A stretch of DNA of 64,000 nucleotides, taken from the NCBI RefSeq assembly GCF_024171955.1, contig NZ_JAMTCS010000012.1, forward strand, positions 166,173-230,172, written 5' to 3'. This document shows, in pieces, positions 54,892 to 63,367 of this stretch; within the stretch, counting starts at the first letter, position 1; each line of letters opens with the position of its first letter. The notes under the pieces are model-generated. The model had not been told where the DNA came from. It did no database searches and saw only the letters and a list, made by a program, of their open reading frames with translations. This DNA comes from Promicromonospora thailandica. GTDB lineage: Bacteria; Actinomycetota; Actinomycetes; Actinomycetales; Cellulomonadaceae. A program made the translations under genes and the position numbers.

Positions 54892-55490
54892 ACAAGCGCA
54901 AGCCGCTCGACCAGCGCCGGGCCGAGATCGTCGAGGCGGGCCTGAGCGTCGCGCTGCGCGAGGGGGTCGAGTCGGTGACCGTGCGCCGGGTAGCGCAGGA
55001 GGCCGGCATCTCGCTGGGCACCGTGCACTACTGCTTCGACGACAAGGACGCCATGCTGCGGGCCATGGGCCGCAGCATCGCGATGCGGGCGTCGGAGCCG
55101 GTGATCGCCGCGCTCGAAGTGGGCCCGGACCGCAAGGCGCTCGCGTCGGCCACGGTCGACGCGCTCCTGGTGGGCCTCAAGGAGCACCAGCACATGCGCC
55201 TGCTGACCTTCGAGTTCGCCGTGTCCGGCGCGCGCACCCCCGTGCTGCGCGAGGTGGCGCAGGCGCACCTCAAGCAGAGCATCGCGATGACGCGCGAGTA
55301 CCTGCAGCGGCTGGCCGACGTCGCCGGCGTCACCTGGGCCACCGACATCGGCGACCTCGCGCGGATGACGGCGCTGCGCATCGACGGCATCGAGCTCGCC
55401 TGGATGGTGGACCAGGACGACGAGGCGGCGCGCGAGGGGTTCGCGGTCCTGGCGCGCGACGTGTTCGACGAGATGCGGCCCGAGCAGTAG
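54888..55490 (+). CDS. TetR-family regulator
   Basis: A 200-residue repressor-type protein. The helix-turn-helix is [25 protein letters not shown] near residues 30-55. The C-terminal ligand domain is helical. It overlaps ispF by four bases but stands tail-to-tail with the oxidase gene (7-bp gap), so it probably controls the oxidase/aldolase pair rather than isoprenoid genes; this is inference. Confidence 0.88.
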   Translation: MNKRKPLDQRRAEIVEAGLSVALREGVESVTVRRVAQEAGISLGTVHYCFDDKDAMLRAMGRSIAMRASEPVIAALEVGPDRKALASATVDALLVGLKEHQHMRLLTFEFAVSGARTPVLREVAQAHLKQSIAMTREYLQRLADVAGVTWATDIGDLARMTALRIDGIELAWMVDQDDEAAREGFAVLARDVFDEMRPEQ

Positions 55491-55497
55491 CGGCGCG

Positions 55498-56838
55498 TCA
55501 GCCCAGGACGCGCCGGGTGTAGGCGTTCGAGAACACCCGGTCCGGGTCCGCGGCGTCCCGCGTGCGCCGGAAGTCCTCGAAGCGGGGGTACTGCCCGGCG
55601 AGGTAGCCGGCGTCGCGGGTGTGCATCTTGCCCCAGTGCGGGCGCCCGCCCACGGCCCCGAAGATCTGCTCGGCGGCGTCGAAGTAGCGCCCGTACGGCA
55701 GGCGCCAGTACTGCTGCACCGCCACGTACGCGGTCTCGCGGCCGTGGGCCGTGGACAGCCACACGTCCTCGGCCGGGGCGAACCGGATCTCGAGCGGGAA
55801 CGGCACGTTCTCGCCCGTGCGGCGCAGCCACCCGTCGAGCTCGCGCAGCACGTCGACCACGACCGCGCGCGGCACGGCGTACTCCGTCTCGCGGAACCGC
55901 ACCCGCCGCGGGTTGCACAGCACCTCGTGCGAGGGGGCCGTGTAGGTGCGCGGGCGCAGCGCCTGGGCGGCGAAGCGGTTGAGGGTGGGGGTCGTGGCCG
56001 GGAAGGCCGTGGCGGTGCGGTTGACCAGCTCCAGCCCGGCGTTCGACAGCACCTCCTCGTGGACGAACGTGCGGACGGCGCCGGCCGCGCCGAGCACGCG
56101 GCGCCCCGCGCGGGCCGGCCGGCCGTGCTCGGCCCGCGGGGCGACGCGCGTGTTGGTCAGCGTCTGCACGCGGCGTGCGGTCGGGAACCAGAAGAACTCG
56201 AAGTGGTCGGCCTCGTCCACCAGCTGGTCGAGGTGCCCCAGCACGTGGTCCAGCGGCTGCACGTCCTCGGTCGCCCGCAGGTCGAAGGCCGGGACGGCCT
56301 CGACCGTCACGGTGCTCAGCACGCCTGTCGTGCCGAGGCCGAGCCGGGAGGCCTCGAACAGGTCGGCGTTCTCGGTGGGGCTGCAGTGCCTGACCTCGCC
56401 GTCGGCGCCCACGACGGTGAGGGCGCGCACCCGGGTGGCGAGGCCGCCGAACCGGGCGCCCGTGCCGTGCGTGCCCGTCGAGACGGCGCCGGCGATGCTC
56501 TGCCGGTCGATGTCGCCGAGGTTCTGCATGGCCAGGCCGCGCTCGGCGAGCAGCCGGTTGAGCTGGTGCAGCCGGATCCCGGCGCCGACCGTGACGAGCG
56601 CGTTGCCCGTCGCGGGGTCGCGCTCGACGCGGTGCAGGGCCGTGAGCCGCTCCAGGTCGACCTGCACGCCGTCCGTCGCGGCCGCCGCAGAGAAGGAGTG
56701 CCCCGCCCCGACGGGGCGGACGGTGAGGCCGTCCCGCACCGCCTGGCGCACGGCGTCCGACAGCTCCTCCTCGGTGGCCGGGCGCACCTGGCGCACGGGG
56801 GTGGCGGAGGCGGTGCGCGCCCAGTTCGTCCAGATCAT
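55498..56838 (-). CDS. Alditol/D-arabinono-1,4-lactone oxidase-type flavoprotein
   Basis: A 446-residue FAD oxidase of the VAO family. The PCMH FAD domain has RPATEEELSDAVRQAV and VRPVGAGHSFSA, whose His is the covalent flavin site in alditol oxidases, and SIAGAVSTGTHGTG. The C-terminal ALO domain ends GRPHWGKMHTRDAGYLAGQYPRFEDF. Substrate is probably a polyol or sugar lactone. ATG 56838 has CATAGT six bases upstream on the minus strand and no ribosome site. Divergent from the PLP gene. Confidence 0.88.
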   Translation of the reverse strand: MIWTNWARTASATPVRQVRPATEEELSDAVRQAVRDGLTVRPVGAGHSFSAAAATDGVQVDLERLTALHRVERDPATGNALVTVGAGIRLHQLNRLLAERGLAMQNLGDIDRQSIAGAVSTGTHGTGARFGGLATRVRALTVVGADGEVRHCSPTENADLFEASRLGLGTTGVLSTVTVEAVPAFDLRATEDVQPLDHVLGHLDQLVDEADHFEFFWFPTARRVQTLTNTRVAPRAEHGRPARAGRRVLGAAGAVRTFVHEEVLSNAGLELVNRTATAFPATTPTLNRFAAQALRPRTYTAPSHEVLCNPRRVRFRETEYAVPRAVVVDVLRELDGWLRRTGENVPFPLEIRFAPAEDVWLSTAHGRETAYVAVQQYWRLPYGRYFDAAEQIFGAVGGRPHWGKMHTRDAGYLAGQYPRFEDFRRTRDAADPDRVFSNAYTRRVLG

Positions 56839-56884
56839 CGACGCACTATGCCACGGTTCGGTATGCAAGGAGTAGCGTTCGGGC
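56839..56884. promoter_or_regulatory. Divergent leaderless promoters of the oxidase and PLP genes
   Basis: In only 46 bp there is CATAGT six bases before the oxidase ATG (minus strand, 56845-56850) and TAGCGT six bases before the PLP gene ATG (plus strand, 56873-56878). The two promoters overlap face to face, so one bound regulator, such as the nearby TetR protein, could switch both. Confidence 0.55.
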
Positions 56885-58102
56885 ATGACTTCCGCCGCTG
56901 GGACCGCCGCACGGCTGACCGCCGCCACCTCCGGCCTGCCCGCGCCCGTCGCCGTCGTGGACCTCGACCTGTTCGACGCGAACGCGCTCGACCTGCTCAA
57001 GCGGGCCGACGGCGTCCCCGTCCGCGTCGCGTCCAAGTCGGTCCGGGTGCGCGCGCTCGTCGACCGCGCCCTGGGACACGGGTTCGCCGGCGTGATGGCG
57101 TACTCGCTGCGCGAGGCCCTGTGGCTGGTCGGTGAGGGCGTGCACGACGTCCTGGTGGGCTACCCGACCGTGGACGCGCAGGCGCTGGCCACCCTGGCCG
57201 CCGACCCGGTGGCGCGCGCCGAGATCACCCTGATGGTCGACGACGCCGCCCACCTCGCCCTGGTGGCCGCCGCGCAGGAGCGGGTCCGCGGGGCGGACGG
57301 CGGGGCCGAGCCGCAGCCCGTCCGGGTCTGCCTGGACGTCGACTGCTCGCTGCGGGTCGGGGCCGGGCCGCTGACCGCGCACCTCGGCGTCCGCCGGTCG
57401 CCGCTGCGCGAGCCCGCCGACGTCGCGGCCCTCGCGACCGTGGCGCAGGCGCACGGCCTGGCGGTGCGCGGCCTCATGTTCTACGAGGCGCAGGTGGCCG
57501 GGCTGCCGGACACGAGCCCCGCCGTCCGCCTGGTCAAGCGGCTGTCCATGCGCGCGGTCAACGAGCGCCGCGTCCGCATCCTCGCCGCGGTGCGGGACGC
57601 CGTCGGGCACGACGTCGAGCTGGTCAACGCGGGCGGCACGGGGTCGATCGAGGTGAGCGGCTCCGCCCCCGGCGTCACCGAGGTGACCTCCGGCTCGGGC
57701 CTGTTCTGCCCCGGGCTGTTCGACGACTACCGCTCCTTCGAGGCGCGGCCGTCCGCGTTCTTCGGCCTCGACGTCGTGCGCGAGCCCGCACCCGGCTGGG
57801 TCACGGCGTTCTCCGGCGGCTACGCGGCGTCCGGCAAGGCCGGGGCCTCCCGGCTGCCGCGGCTGTTCACCCCCGGCTACGCGCTGAGCGGCACCGAGGG
57901 TGCCGGCGAGGTGCAGACCCCGCTGCGCGCAAGCCGCGGCACCGGACCCGACGGCCGCCTGCGCACGGGCGACCGCGTGTGGCTGAGGCACGCGAAGGCC
58001 GGCGAGATGATGGAGCGGTTCGACCAGGTGCACCTGGTGCGCGGCGCCGACGTGGTCGAGACCGTGCCGACCTACCGCGGCGAGGCCAAGAACTTCGGGT
58101 AG
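56885..58102 (+). CDS. PLP-dependent amino acid aldolase/deaminase (D-threonine aldolase-like)
   Basis: A 405-residue fold-type III PLP protein. The alanine racemase-like barrel begins VAVVDLDLFDANALDLLKR, with the PLP lysine in VRVASKSVRVRAL (about residue 49), then VCLDVDCSLRVG and LVNAGGTGS (phosphate-binding). The C-terminal part has HAKAGEMMERFDQVHLV, where D-threonine aldolase and D-serine dehydratase place metal ligands (HxKxGE). These genes commonly sit beside an alditol-type oxidase in actinobacteria. The substrate is not known. Confidence 0.82.
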   Translation: MTSAAGTAARLTAATSGLPAPVAVVDLDLFDANALDLLKRADGVPVRVASKSVRVRALVDRALGHGFAGVMAYSLREALWLVGEGVHDVLVGYPTVDAQALATLAADPVARAEITLMVDDAAHLALVAAAQERVRGADGGAEPQPVRVCLDVDCSLRVGAGPLTAHLGVRRSPLREPADVAALATVAQAHGLAVRGLMFYEAQVAGLPDTSPAVRLVKRLSMRAVNERRVRILAAVRDAVGHDVELVNAGGTGSIEVSGSAPGVTEVTSGSGLFCPGLFDDYRSFEARPSAFFGLDVVREPAPGWVTAFSGGYAASGKAGASRLPRLFTPGYALSGTEGAGEVQTPLRASRGTGPDGRLRTGDRVWLRHAKAGEMMERFDQVHLVRGADVVETVPTYRGEAKNFG

Positions 58103-58126
58103 CCACGTCAAGTAGCCGATGTCGGG

Positions 58127-58138
58127 TAGAACTGACCC
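58127..58138 (+). promoter_or_regulatory. Predicted -10 element and leaderless start of the LtrA gene
   Basis: TAGAAC, six bases, then ATG, without a ribosome site. Confidence 0.45.
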
Positions 58139-59395
58139 ATGCCCACGCTGCACCACCGCAACCGGCCCATGACGGGCCGCGACCCGCACGAGCCGGCGCG
58201 CACCGCCACCCCGCTTGAGCTGCTGTTCGACCTCGCGTTCGTGGTCGGGTTCGGCGTGGCGGGGGAGCAGGGCGCCCACCTCCTGGCCGAGGGGCACGTC
58301 GCGGCCGGCGTGATCGGTTTCGCGTTCTCGATGTTCGCGATCTGCTGGGCCTGGATCAACTTCACGTGGTTCGCCTCGGCGTTCGACACCGACGACTGGT
58401 TCTACCGCGTCACCACGATGGTCCAGATGACGGGCGTCGTCGTGCTCGCCCTCGGCCTGCCCGCGCTGTTCGGGTCCCTCGACGAGGGCGAGCGCGTGCA
58501 CAACGAGGTCATGGTCGCCGGGTACGTCGTGATGCGGCTGGCCATGCTCGTGCAGTGGCTGCGCGCGGCCCGGCAGGCGCCCGAGTACCGCGCCACGTGC
58601 CTCGCGTACGCCCGCACCCTCGTCGTCACCCAGGTGGGGTGGCTGATCCTGGCCGTCGCGCCGGTCAGCGTCACCGTCTTCCTCGTGGCCGGCGTGCTGC
58701 TCGGCGTCGCCGAGATGACCGGACCCTGGCTGGCCGAACGCCGCCGCACCGACCGGCCGGGCGGGCTGCCCACCCCCTGGCACCCCCACCACATCGCCGA
58801 GCGGTACGGGCTGCTCGCCATCATCACGCTCGGCGAGGGCGTGATCGGCACCGTGGCGTCGCTGTCCGCCGTCGTGCACGAGTCCGGGTGGACGCTCGAC
58901 GCCGCACTCGTGGCGCTCGCGGGCACCGGCCTCACCTTCGGCCTGTGGTGGACGTACTACCTCACGCCCGACGCCGAGATGCTGCACCGGCACCGGGACC
59001 GGTCCTTCGCCTGGGGCTACGGGCAGATCGTGGTGTTCGCGGCGCTGGCCGGCGTCGGGGCCGGGCTGCACGTCGCGGCCTTCTACCTGGAGGAGGAGTC
59101 GCACGTCGGCGCCGTCGGCACCGTGCTGGCGCTCGCGGTGCCGGTGCTCGTCTTCGTCGTGGCCGACTACCTGCAGCTCTGGATCCTGACCCGCACCGTG
59201 GTGCCCCTGCACCTGTACCTGGTGCTGGGCACGGCGACGGTGCTCGCCGCCTCCGTCGCCACCGCGGCGGCGGGGCTGCCCATGCCGTGGGCGCTGCTCC
59301 TGGTGATGCTCGCGCCCGTCGTCTCGGTGGTCGGGTACGAGCTACGGGGACACGAGCACATGGCACGCCTGCTCGGGCAGGAAAAGGGGGCCTGA
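58139..59395 (+). CDS. Low temperature requirement A (LtrA) family membrane protein
   Basis: A 418-residue protein with about 11 hydrophobic helices. The N-terminal signature TPLELLFDLAFVVGFG and the central HPHHIAERYGLLAIITLGEGVIG are diagnostic for LtrA, named from a Listeria gene needed at low temperature. Transport or sensing activity is unknown. No cold-shock gene is nearby. Confidence 0.9.
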   Translation: MPTLHHRNRPMTGRDPHEPARTATPLELLFDLAFVVGFGVAGEQGAHLLAEGHVAAGVIGFAFSMFAICWAWINFTWFASAFDTDDWFYRVTTMVQMTGVVVLALGLPALFGSLDEGERVHNEVMVAGYVVMRLAMLVQWLRAARQAPEYRATCLAYARTLVVTQVGWLILAVAPVSVTVFLVAGVLLGVAEMTGPWLAERRRTDRPGGLPTPWHPHHIAERYGLLAIITLGEGVIGTVASLSAVVHESGWTLDAALVALAGTGLTFGLWWTYYLTPDAEMLHRHRDRSFAWGYGQIVVFAALAGVGAGLHVAAFYLEEESHVGAVGTVLALAVPVLVFVVADYLQLWILTRTVVPLHLYLVLGTATVLAASVATAAAGLPMPWALLLVMLAPVVSVVGYELRGHEHMARLLGQEKGA

Positions 59396-59402
59396 GCGCC
59401 GG

Positions 59403-59414
59403 TACCCTTGACAG
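59403..59414 (+). promoter_or_regulatory. Predicted -10 element and leaderless start of cysS
   Basis: TACCCT, six bases (TGACAG), then GTG. It lies directly after the LtrA stop, so cysS has its own promoter. Confidence 0.55.
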
Positions 59415-60839
59415 GTGACTATTCGCCTGTATGACACCGCTGCGCGCGAGGTGCGCGACTTCACCCCCCTCACCCCGGGCGAGGTCGGCATCTACCTGTG
59501 TGGCGCCACCGTGCAGGCACCACCCCATGTGGGCCACCTCCGTCCGGTCATCGCGTTCGACGTGCTGCGCCGCTGGCTCACGCGGCGCGGCCTGAAGGTC
59601 ACCCTGATCCGCAACGTCACCGACATCGACGACAAGGTGCTGGCCAAGTCGGCCGCCGCCGGCCGGGAGTGGTGGGCGCACGCCGCGCTGTACGAGCGTG
59701 TGTTCACCCAGGCGTACGACGCGCTCGGCGTCATCCCGCCCACCTACGAGCCGCGCGCCACGGGCAGCGTGCCCGAGATGGTCGCGCTCATGGAGCGGCT
59801 GGTCGAGAAGGGGCACGCCTACACCACCGGCGAGGGCAACGTCTGGTTCGACGTGCACTCGTGGCCCGCCTACGGCGAGCTCACGCGGCAGAAGGTCGAG
59901 GACCTGAGCCCCGAGGAGGGTGCCGAGGCGACGGGCGGCGCCGCCGCGGACAAGAGGAACCCGCACGACTTCGCGCTCTGGAAGGCCCCCAAGCCGGGCG
60001 AGCCCGAGTCGGCGTCCTGGGACACCCCGTACGGGCGCGGCCGGCCCGGCTGGCACCTGGAGTGCTCCGCCATGGCCCGCCGGTACCTGGGCGAGACGTT
60101 CGACATCCACGGCGGCGGCCTCGACCTGCGGTTCCCGCACCACGAGAACGAGCAGGCGCAGTCGCATGCGGCCGGCTACGGGTTCGCCCAGCGCTGGATG
60201 CACGTCGCCTGGGTCACCCAGGCGGGCGTGAAGATGTCGAAGTCGCTCGGCAACGGGCTGCTCGTCAGCGAGCTGCTGAAGCAGGCACCCGCCCCGGTCG
60301 TGCGCTACGCCCTGGCCGCCGTGCAGTACCGGTCCATGCTCGAGTGGGCGCCCGACACGCTGGACGAGGCCCGCACCACGTGGGAGCGCCTGTCGGGCTT
60401 CGTCACGCGCGCCTCGGAGCGCGTGGGTGGCGTGCCGGCCGACGAGGTCGCCAAGGCGGAGGTCCCCGAGGTGTTCGCGGCGGCGATGGACGACGACCTG
60501 AACGTGCCCCAGGCGCTCGCCGTCGTCCACGAGCACCTGCGGGCCGGCAACACGGCCCTGGCCTCCGGGACCGACGCCGAGGTCCGCGAGGAGCTCGTGA
60601 CGCTGCGCGCGATGCTCGACGTGCTGGGCCTGGACCCGGCCGACCCGCAGTGGTCGACGTCGGGCGACGACCGGTACGCGACGGCCCTCGACGGGCTCGT
60701 CGCGGCGGAGCTGGAGGCGCGTGCGCAGGCACGCGCCGCGAAGGACTGGGCCACCTCCGACGCGATCCGGGACCGCCTGGCGGCGGCCGGCATCGAGGTC
60801 CAGGACTCCGCCGACGGCGCCCGCTGGGCGCTGTCCTGA
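59415..60839 (+). CDS. cysS: Cysteinyl-tRNA synthetase
   Basis: A 474-residue class I enzyme. HIGH-like motif [14 protein letters not shown] near residue 36, zinc-site residues including Cys in [15 protein letters not shown] and HHENE, and the KMSKS loop [10 protein letters not shown] near residue 275. GTG 59415 follows a -10 hexamer with no ribosome site. Pairs with rlmB downstream, as in mycobacteria. Confidence 0.96.
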   Translation: MTIRLYDTAAREVRDFTPLTPGEVGIYLCGATVQAPPHVGHLRPVIAFDVLRRWLTRRGLKVTLIRNVTDIDDKVLAKSAAAGREWWAHAALYERVFTQAYDALGVIPPTYEPRATGSVPEMVALMERLVEKGHAYTTGEGNVWFDVHSWPAYGELTRQKVEDLSPEEGAEATGGAAADKRNPHDFALWKAPKPGEPESASWDTPYGRGRPGWHLECSAMARRYLGETFDIHGGGLDLRFPHHENEQAQSHAAGYGFAQRWMHVAWVTQAGVKMSKSLGNGLLVSELLKQAPAPVVRYALAAVQYRSMLEWAPDTLDEARTTWERLSGFVTRASERVGGVPADEVAKAEVPEVFAAAMDDDLNVPQALAVVHEHLRAGNTALASGTDAEVREELVTLRAMLDVLGLDPADPQWSTSGDDRYATALDGLVAAELEARAQARAAKDWATSDAIRDRLAAAGIEVQDSADGARWALS

Positions 60840-60885
60840 TCTGACGACCGGCCGGTCGCCGACCGGCTGAGAGACGAGAGACACG

Positions 60886-61875
60886 ATGGCAGGCAACTCG
60901 AAGCGCGCCGGAGCGGTGCGCAAGGCCGGCTCCAAGAAGGGTGCCCAGGTCGGCACCGGCGGGCACAGCCGCAAGGCGCTGCGGGGCAAGGGCCCCACGC
61001 CGAAGGCGGAGGACCGTACCTACCACCCGGCGCACCAGCGCAAGATCGCGGCCGAGAAGCGGGCCGCGACCGCCCAGCGGCGCCCCGGCGCCCCGGGCGG
61101 GCGCGGTGCGGGCCGCAAGGGGGCCGGCGCGGCCGAGGTCGTGGCCGGGCGCAACTCCGTGCTGGAGGCGCTGCGCGCCGAGATGCCCGCCGAGGGCATC
61201 TACCTGGCCTCGCGCCTGGAGTCCGACGACCGCACGCAGGAGATCCTGGAGATCGCGCACGAGCGCAGCCTCCCCATGTTCGAGGCGTCCCGCCTCGACC
61301 TGGACCGGATCACCGACGGCGCCGTGCACCAGGGCGTGGCGATGAAGGTGCCGCCGTACGACTACCGGGACACCGAGGACCTGCTCGACGTCGCCGCCGC
61401 GGCCGGCGAGCCGCCGCTGATCGTGGCCCTCGACAACGTCACCGACCCGCGCAACCTCGGCGCCGTGCTGCGGTCCGGAGGGGCGTTCGGGGCGCACGGT
61501 GTGCTCGTGCCCGAGCGGCGGGCGGCAGGCGTCACGGCGTCGGCCTGGAAGGTGTCGGCGGGCGCCGCGGCGCGCGTGCCCGTGGCGCGTGCCACGAACC
61601 TGGCCCGCGAGCTCGCCGAGCTCAAGAAGGCCGGCTGCTTCGTGGTGGGGCTCGACGCGGGCGGCGACATGCCGGTGGGTGAGCTCGCGTACGCGACCGA
61701 CCCGCTGGTGCTGGTCGTCGGGTCCGAGGGCAAGGGCCTGTCCCGCCTGGTGCGCGAGGCGTGCGACGCGATCGTGTCCATCCCGATCGCGGCGACCACG
61801 GAGTCGCTGAACGCCGCCGTGGCCGCGGGCATCACCCTGTACGAGGTGGCCCGGCAGCGGTCGGCCGCGAGCTAG
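60886..61875 (+). CDS. rlmB: 23S rRNA (guanosine-2'-O-)-methyltransferase RlmB/TrmH
   Basis: A 329-residue SPOUT methyltransferase. An 85-residue Lys/Arg/Gly-rich N-terminus is followed by the substrate-binding domain (VVAGRNSVLEALRAE) and the SPOUT domain: IVALDNVTDPRNLGAVLRSGGAFGAHG, LVVGSEGKGLSRLVREACD and IPIAATTESLNAAVAAGI, forming the knotted SAM site. Its TAG stop shares the tetranucleotide CTAG with the stop of the convergent DUF4032 gene. Confidence 0.93.
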   Translation: MAGNSKRAGAVRKAGSKKGAQVGTGGHSRKALRGKGPTPKAEDRTYHPAHQRKIAAEKRAATAQRRPGAPGGRGAGRKGAGAAEVVAGRNSVLEALRAEMPAEGIYLASRLESDDRTQEILEIAHERSLPMFEASRLDLDRITDGAVHQGVAMKVPPYDYRDTEDLLDVAAAAGEPPLIVALDNVTDPRNLGAVLRSGGAFGAHGVLVPERRAAGVTASAWKVSAGAAARVPVARATNLARELAELKKAGCFVVGLDAGGDMPVGELAYATDPLVLVVGSEGKGLSRLVREACDAIVSIPIAATTESLNAAVAAGITLYEVARQRSAAS

Positions 61876-63173
61876 GGCTCGGGCGCCGTTCCCAGCTCGG
61901 CCGGCCCGGGCTCGGCCGTTCCCAGCTCGGCCGGCCCCGGCTCGGCCTCGCCCGGGGTGAGGCCGAGCACGGCGTCCTCGTCCGGGCGGTGGCGCAGCAC
62001 GTTCTCGACGTACGACCGCGCGGCCTCCGGCAGCGGGATGTCGCGCTGCGCCTGCTGGGAGATGAACCAGCGGTGGTCGAGGATCTCGTGGAAGAGCTGG
62101 GCGGGCTCCAGCTTGCGGCGCATCTCGCGTGGCACGGCGTCGATGGTGGGGCGGAACACCTGGCGCACCCAGGCGTGGGCGACGATCTGCTCCGAGTCGT
62201 TCTGCCGGTCGGTCGCGGCGCGGTAGCTGTCGAGGTCGTTGAGCAGGCGGCGCGCCTGGTTCTCCTGGACGTCGAGCCCGGTCAGGCGCAGCAGCCGGCG
62301 GGAGTGGTGTCCGGCGTCGACCACCTTGGGCTGGATGCGCACGGTGGTGCCGTCGATGTCCGTGGTGATCTCGAGCTCGCCCACGTCGAAGCCGAGGTCG
62401 TTGAGCCGCTCGATCCGGGCGGCCACCCGCCAGCGCTCGTCGGCGCCGAACGCCTCCGACCCCGTGAGCGCGTTCCAGAGCTCGTTGTAGCGCTCCACGA
62501 GGGCGTCGCCGATGGCGACCTCGTCGACCTCCTCGTCGAGCAGCTCGCCCGCCGCGAGGTCCATGAGCTCGCCGATGATGTTGGTGCGCGCCAGGTCGAC
62601 GTCGTAGTTCCGCTGGCCGTCGGTGAGGCGGCGGTGCATGTCGCCGGTCTCGGCGTCCACCAGGTAGGCGGCGAACGTCTCGGCGTCGCGCCGGAAGAGG
62701 GTGTTGGAGAGCGACACGTCGCCCCAGTAGAAGCCCACGAGGTGCAGGCGCACCAGCAGCACCGCGAGGGCGTCGATGAGGCGCGTGGCGGTGTCGGGGC
62801 GCAGGTCCTGGCTGAACAGGGCGCGGTAGGGCAGCGAGAACGACAGGTGCTCGGTGACGAGCACGGCCTCCAGCCGCTCGCCGTCGGGCGCCCGGCGGCC
62901 GGTGATGACGCCCACGGGCACCACCGAGGGCACCTCGATGCGGTGGAGCTGGCGCAGCAGCTCGTACTCGCGGTAGGCGACGGTCTCGCCGATCTCCTTG
63001 ATGGCGATGACGCGCCCGCCGTGGTTCACGAAGCGGACGATGTGCCGCGAGATGCCCTGGGGCAGCGCCGCCAGGACCTCGTCCGGCCAGTCGATCAGCG
63101 GTACGTCCCACGGGAGGTCCAGCAGCGCGGGGTCGGGTGCGACCGCGGTGATCTGGAGGTTGTGCTGGGGCAT
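61872..63173 (-). CDS. DUF4032 kinase-like protein
   Basis: A 433-residue actinobacterial protein. The N-terminal half looks like a lipopolysaccharide-kinase/protein-kinase-like fold: RVIAIKEIGE (lysine strand), YREYELLRQLHRIEVP, LVTEHLSFSLPYR (hinge) and GFYWGDVSLSNTLFRRD (HGD-like catalytic loop with Trp-Gly-Asp) and YLVDAETGD. The C-terminal DUF4032 part follows. The tail is a repeated AEPGPAELGT. I prefer the ATG at 63173, because CAGAAT lies seven bases upstream; ATG 63182 overlaps that hexamer. Target unknown. Confidence 0.82.
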   Translation of the reverse strand: MPQHNLQITAVAPDPALLDLPWDVPLIDWPDEVLAALPQGISRHIVRFVNHGGRVIAIKEIGETVAYREYELLRQLHRIEVPSVVPVGVITGRRAPDGERLEAVLVTEHLSFSLPYRALFSQDLRPDTATRLIDALAVLLVRLHLVGFYWGDVSLSNTLFRRDAETFAAYLVDAETGDMHRRLTDGQRNYDVDLARTNIIGELMDLAAGELLDEEVDEVAIGDALVERYNELWNALTGSEAFGADERWRVAARIERLNDLGFDVGELEITTDIDGTTVRIQPKVVDAGHHSRRLLRLTGLDVQENQARRLLNDLDSYRAATDRQNDSEQIVAHAWVRQVFRPTIDAVPREMRRKLEPAQLFHEILDHRWFISQQAQRDIPLPEAARSYVENVLRHRPDEDAVLGLTPGEAEPGPAELGTAEPGPAELGTAPEP

Positions 63174-63186
63174 GGGCACCATTCTG
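63174..63186 (-). promoter_or_regulatory. Predicted -10 element of the DUF4032 gene
   Basis: Minus strand CAGAAT (63186-63181), seven bases, then ATG at 63173. It lies just downstream, on the minus strand, of the repeat block at 63219-63355. Confidence 0.4.
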
Positions 63187-63218
63187 AACGACGGGACCGC
63201 CGGTGCGGTTCGCTGGCG

Positions 63219-63355
63219 CGAGATAGAACTGTGGCGAGATAGAACTGTGGCGAGATAGAACGCCGGCTCTTGCTAGCGTTCTATCTCGCCACGGTTCTAC
63301 TTCGCCACGGTTCTACTTCGCCACGGTTCTACTTCGCCACGGTTCTATCTCGGCG
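63219..63355. repeat. TAGAAC repeat family, copy 2 (expanded)
   Basis: Left arm: two copies of CGAGATAGAACTGTGG and one variant ending in CGCCGG (63219-63266). After a short spacer the right arm has four to five inverted units, CTATCTCGCCACGGTT and CTACTTCGCCACGGTT, to about 63355. The unit is the same as at 45063-45166, but the arm lengths differ, showing repeat-number variation. It lies between the ABC ATPase stop and the DUF4032 promoter. Confidence 0.85.
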
Positions 63356-63367
63356 AAGGGGGGTGGG

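Noticed and set aside
63219..63355. CRISPR array
   Set aside because: Units are contiguous 16-mers without spacers and are arranged as an inverted repeat; no cas genes are near.
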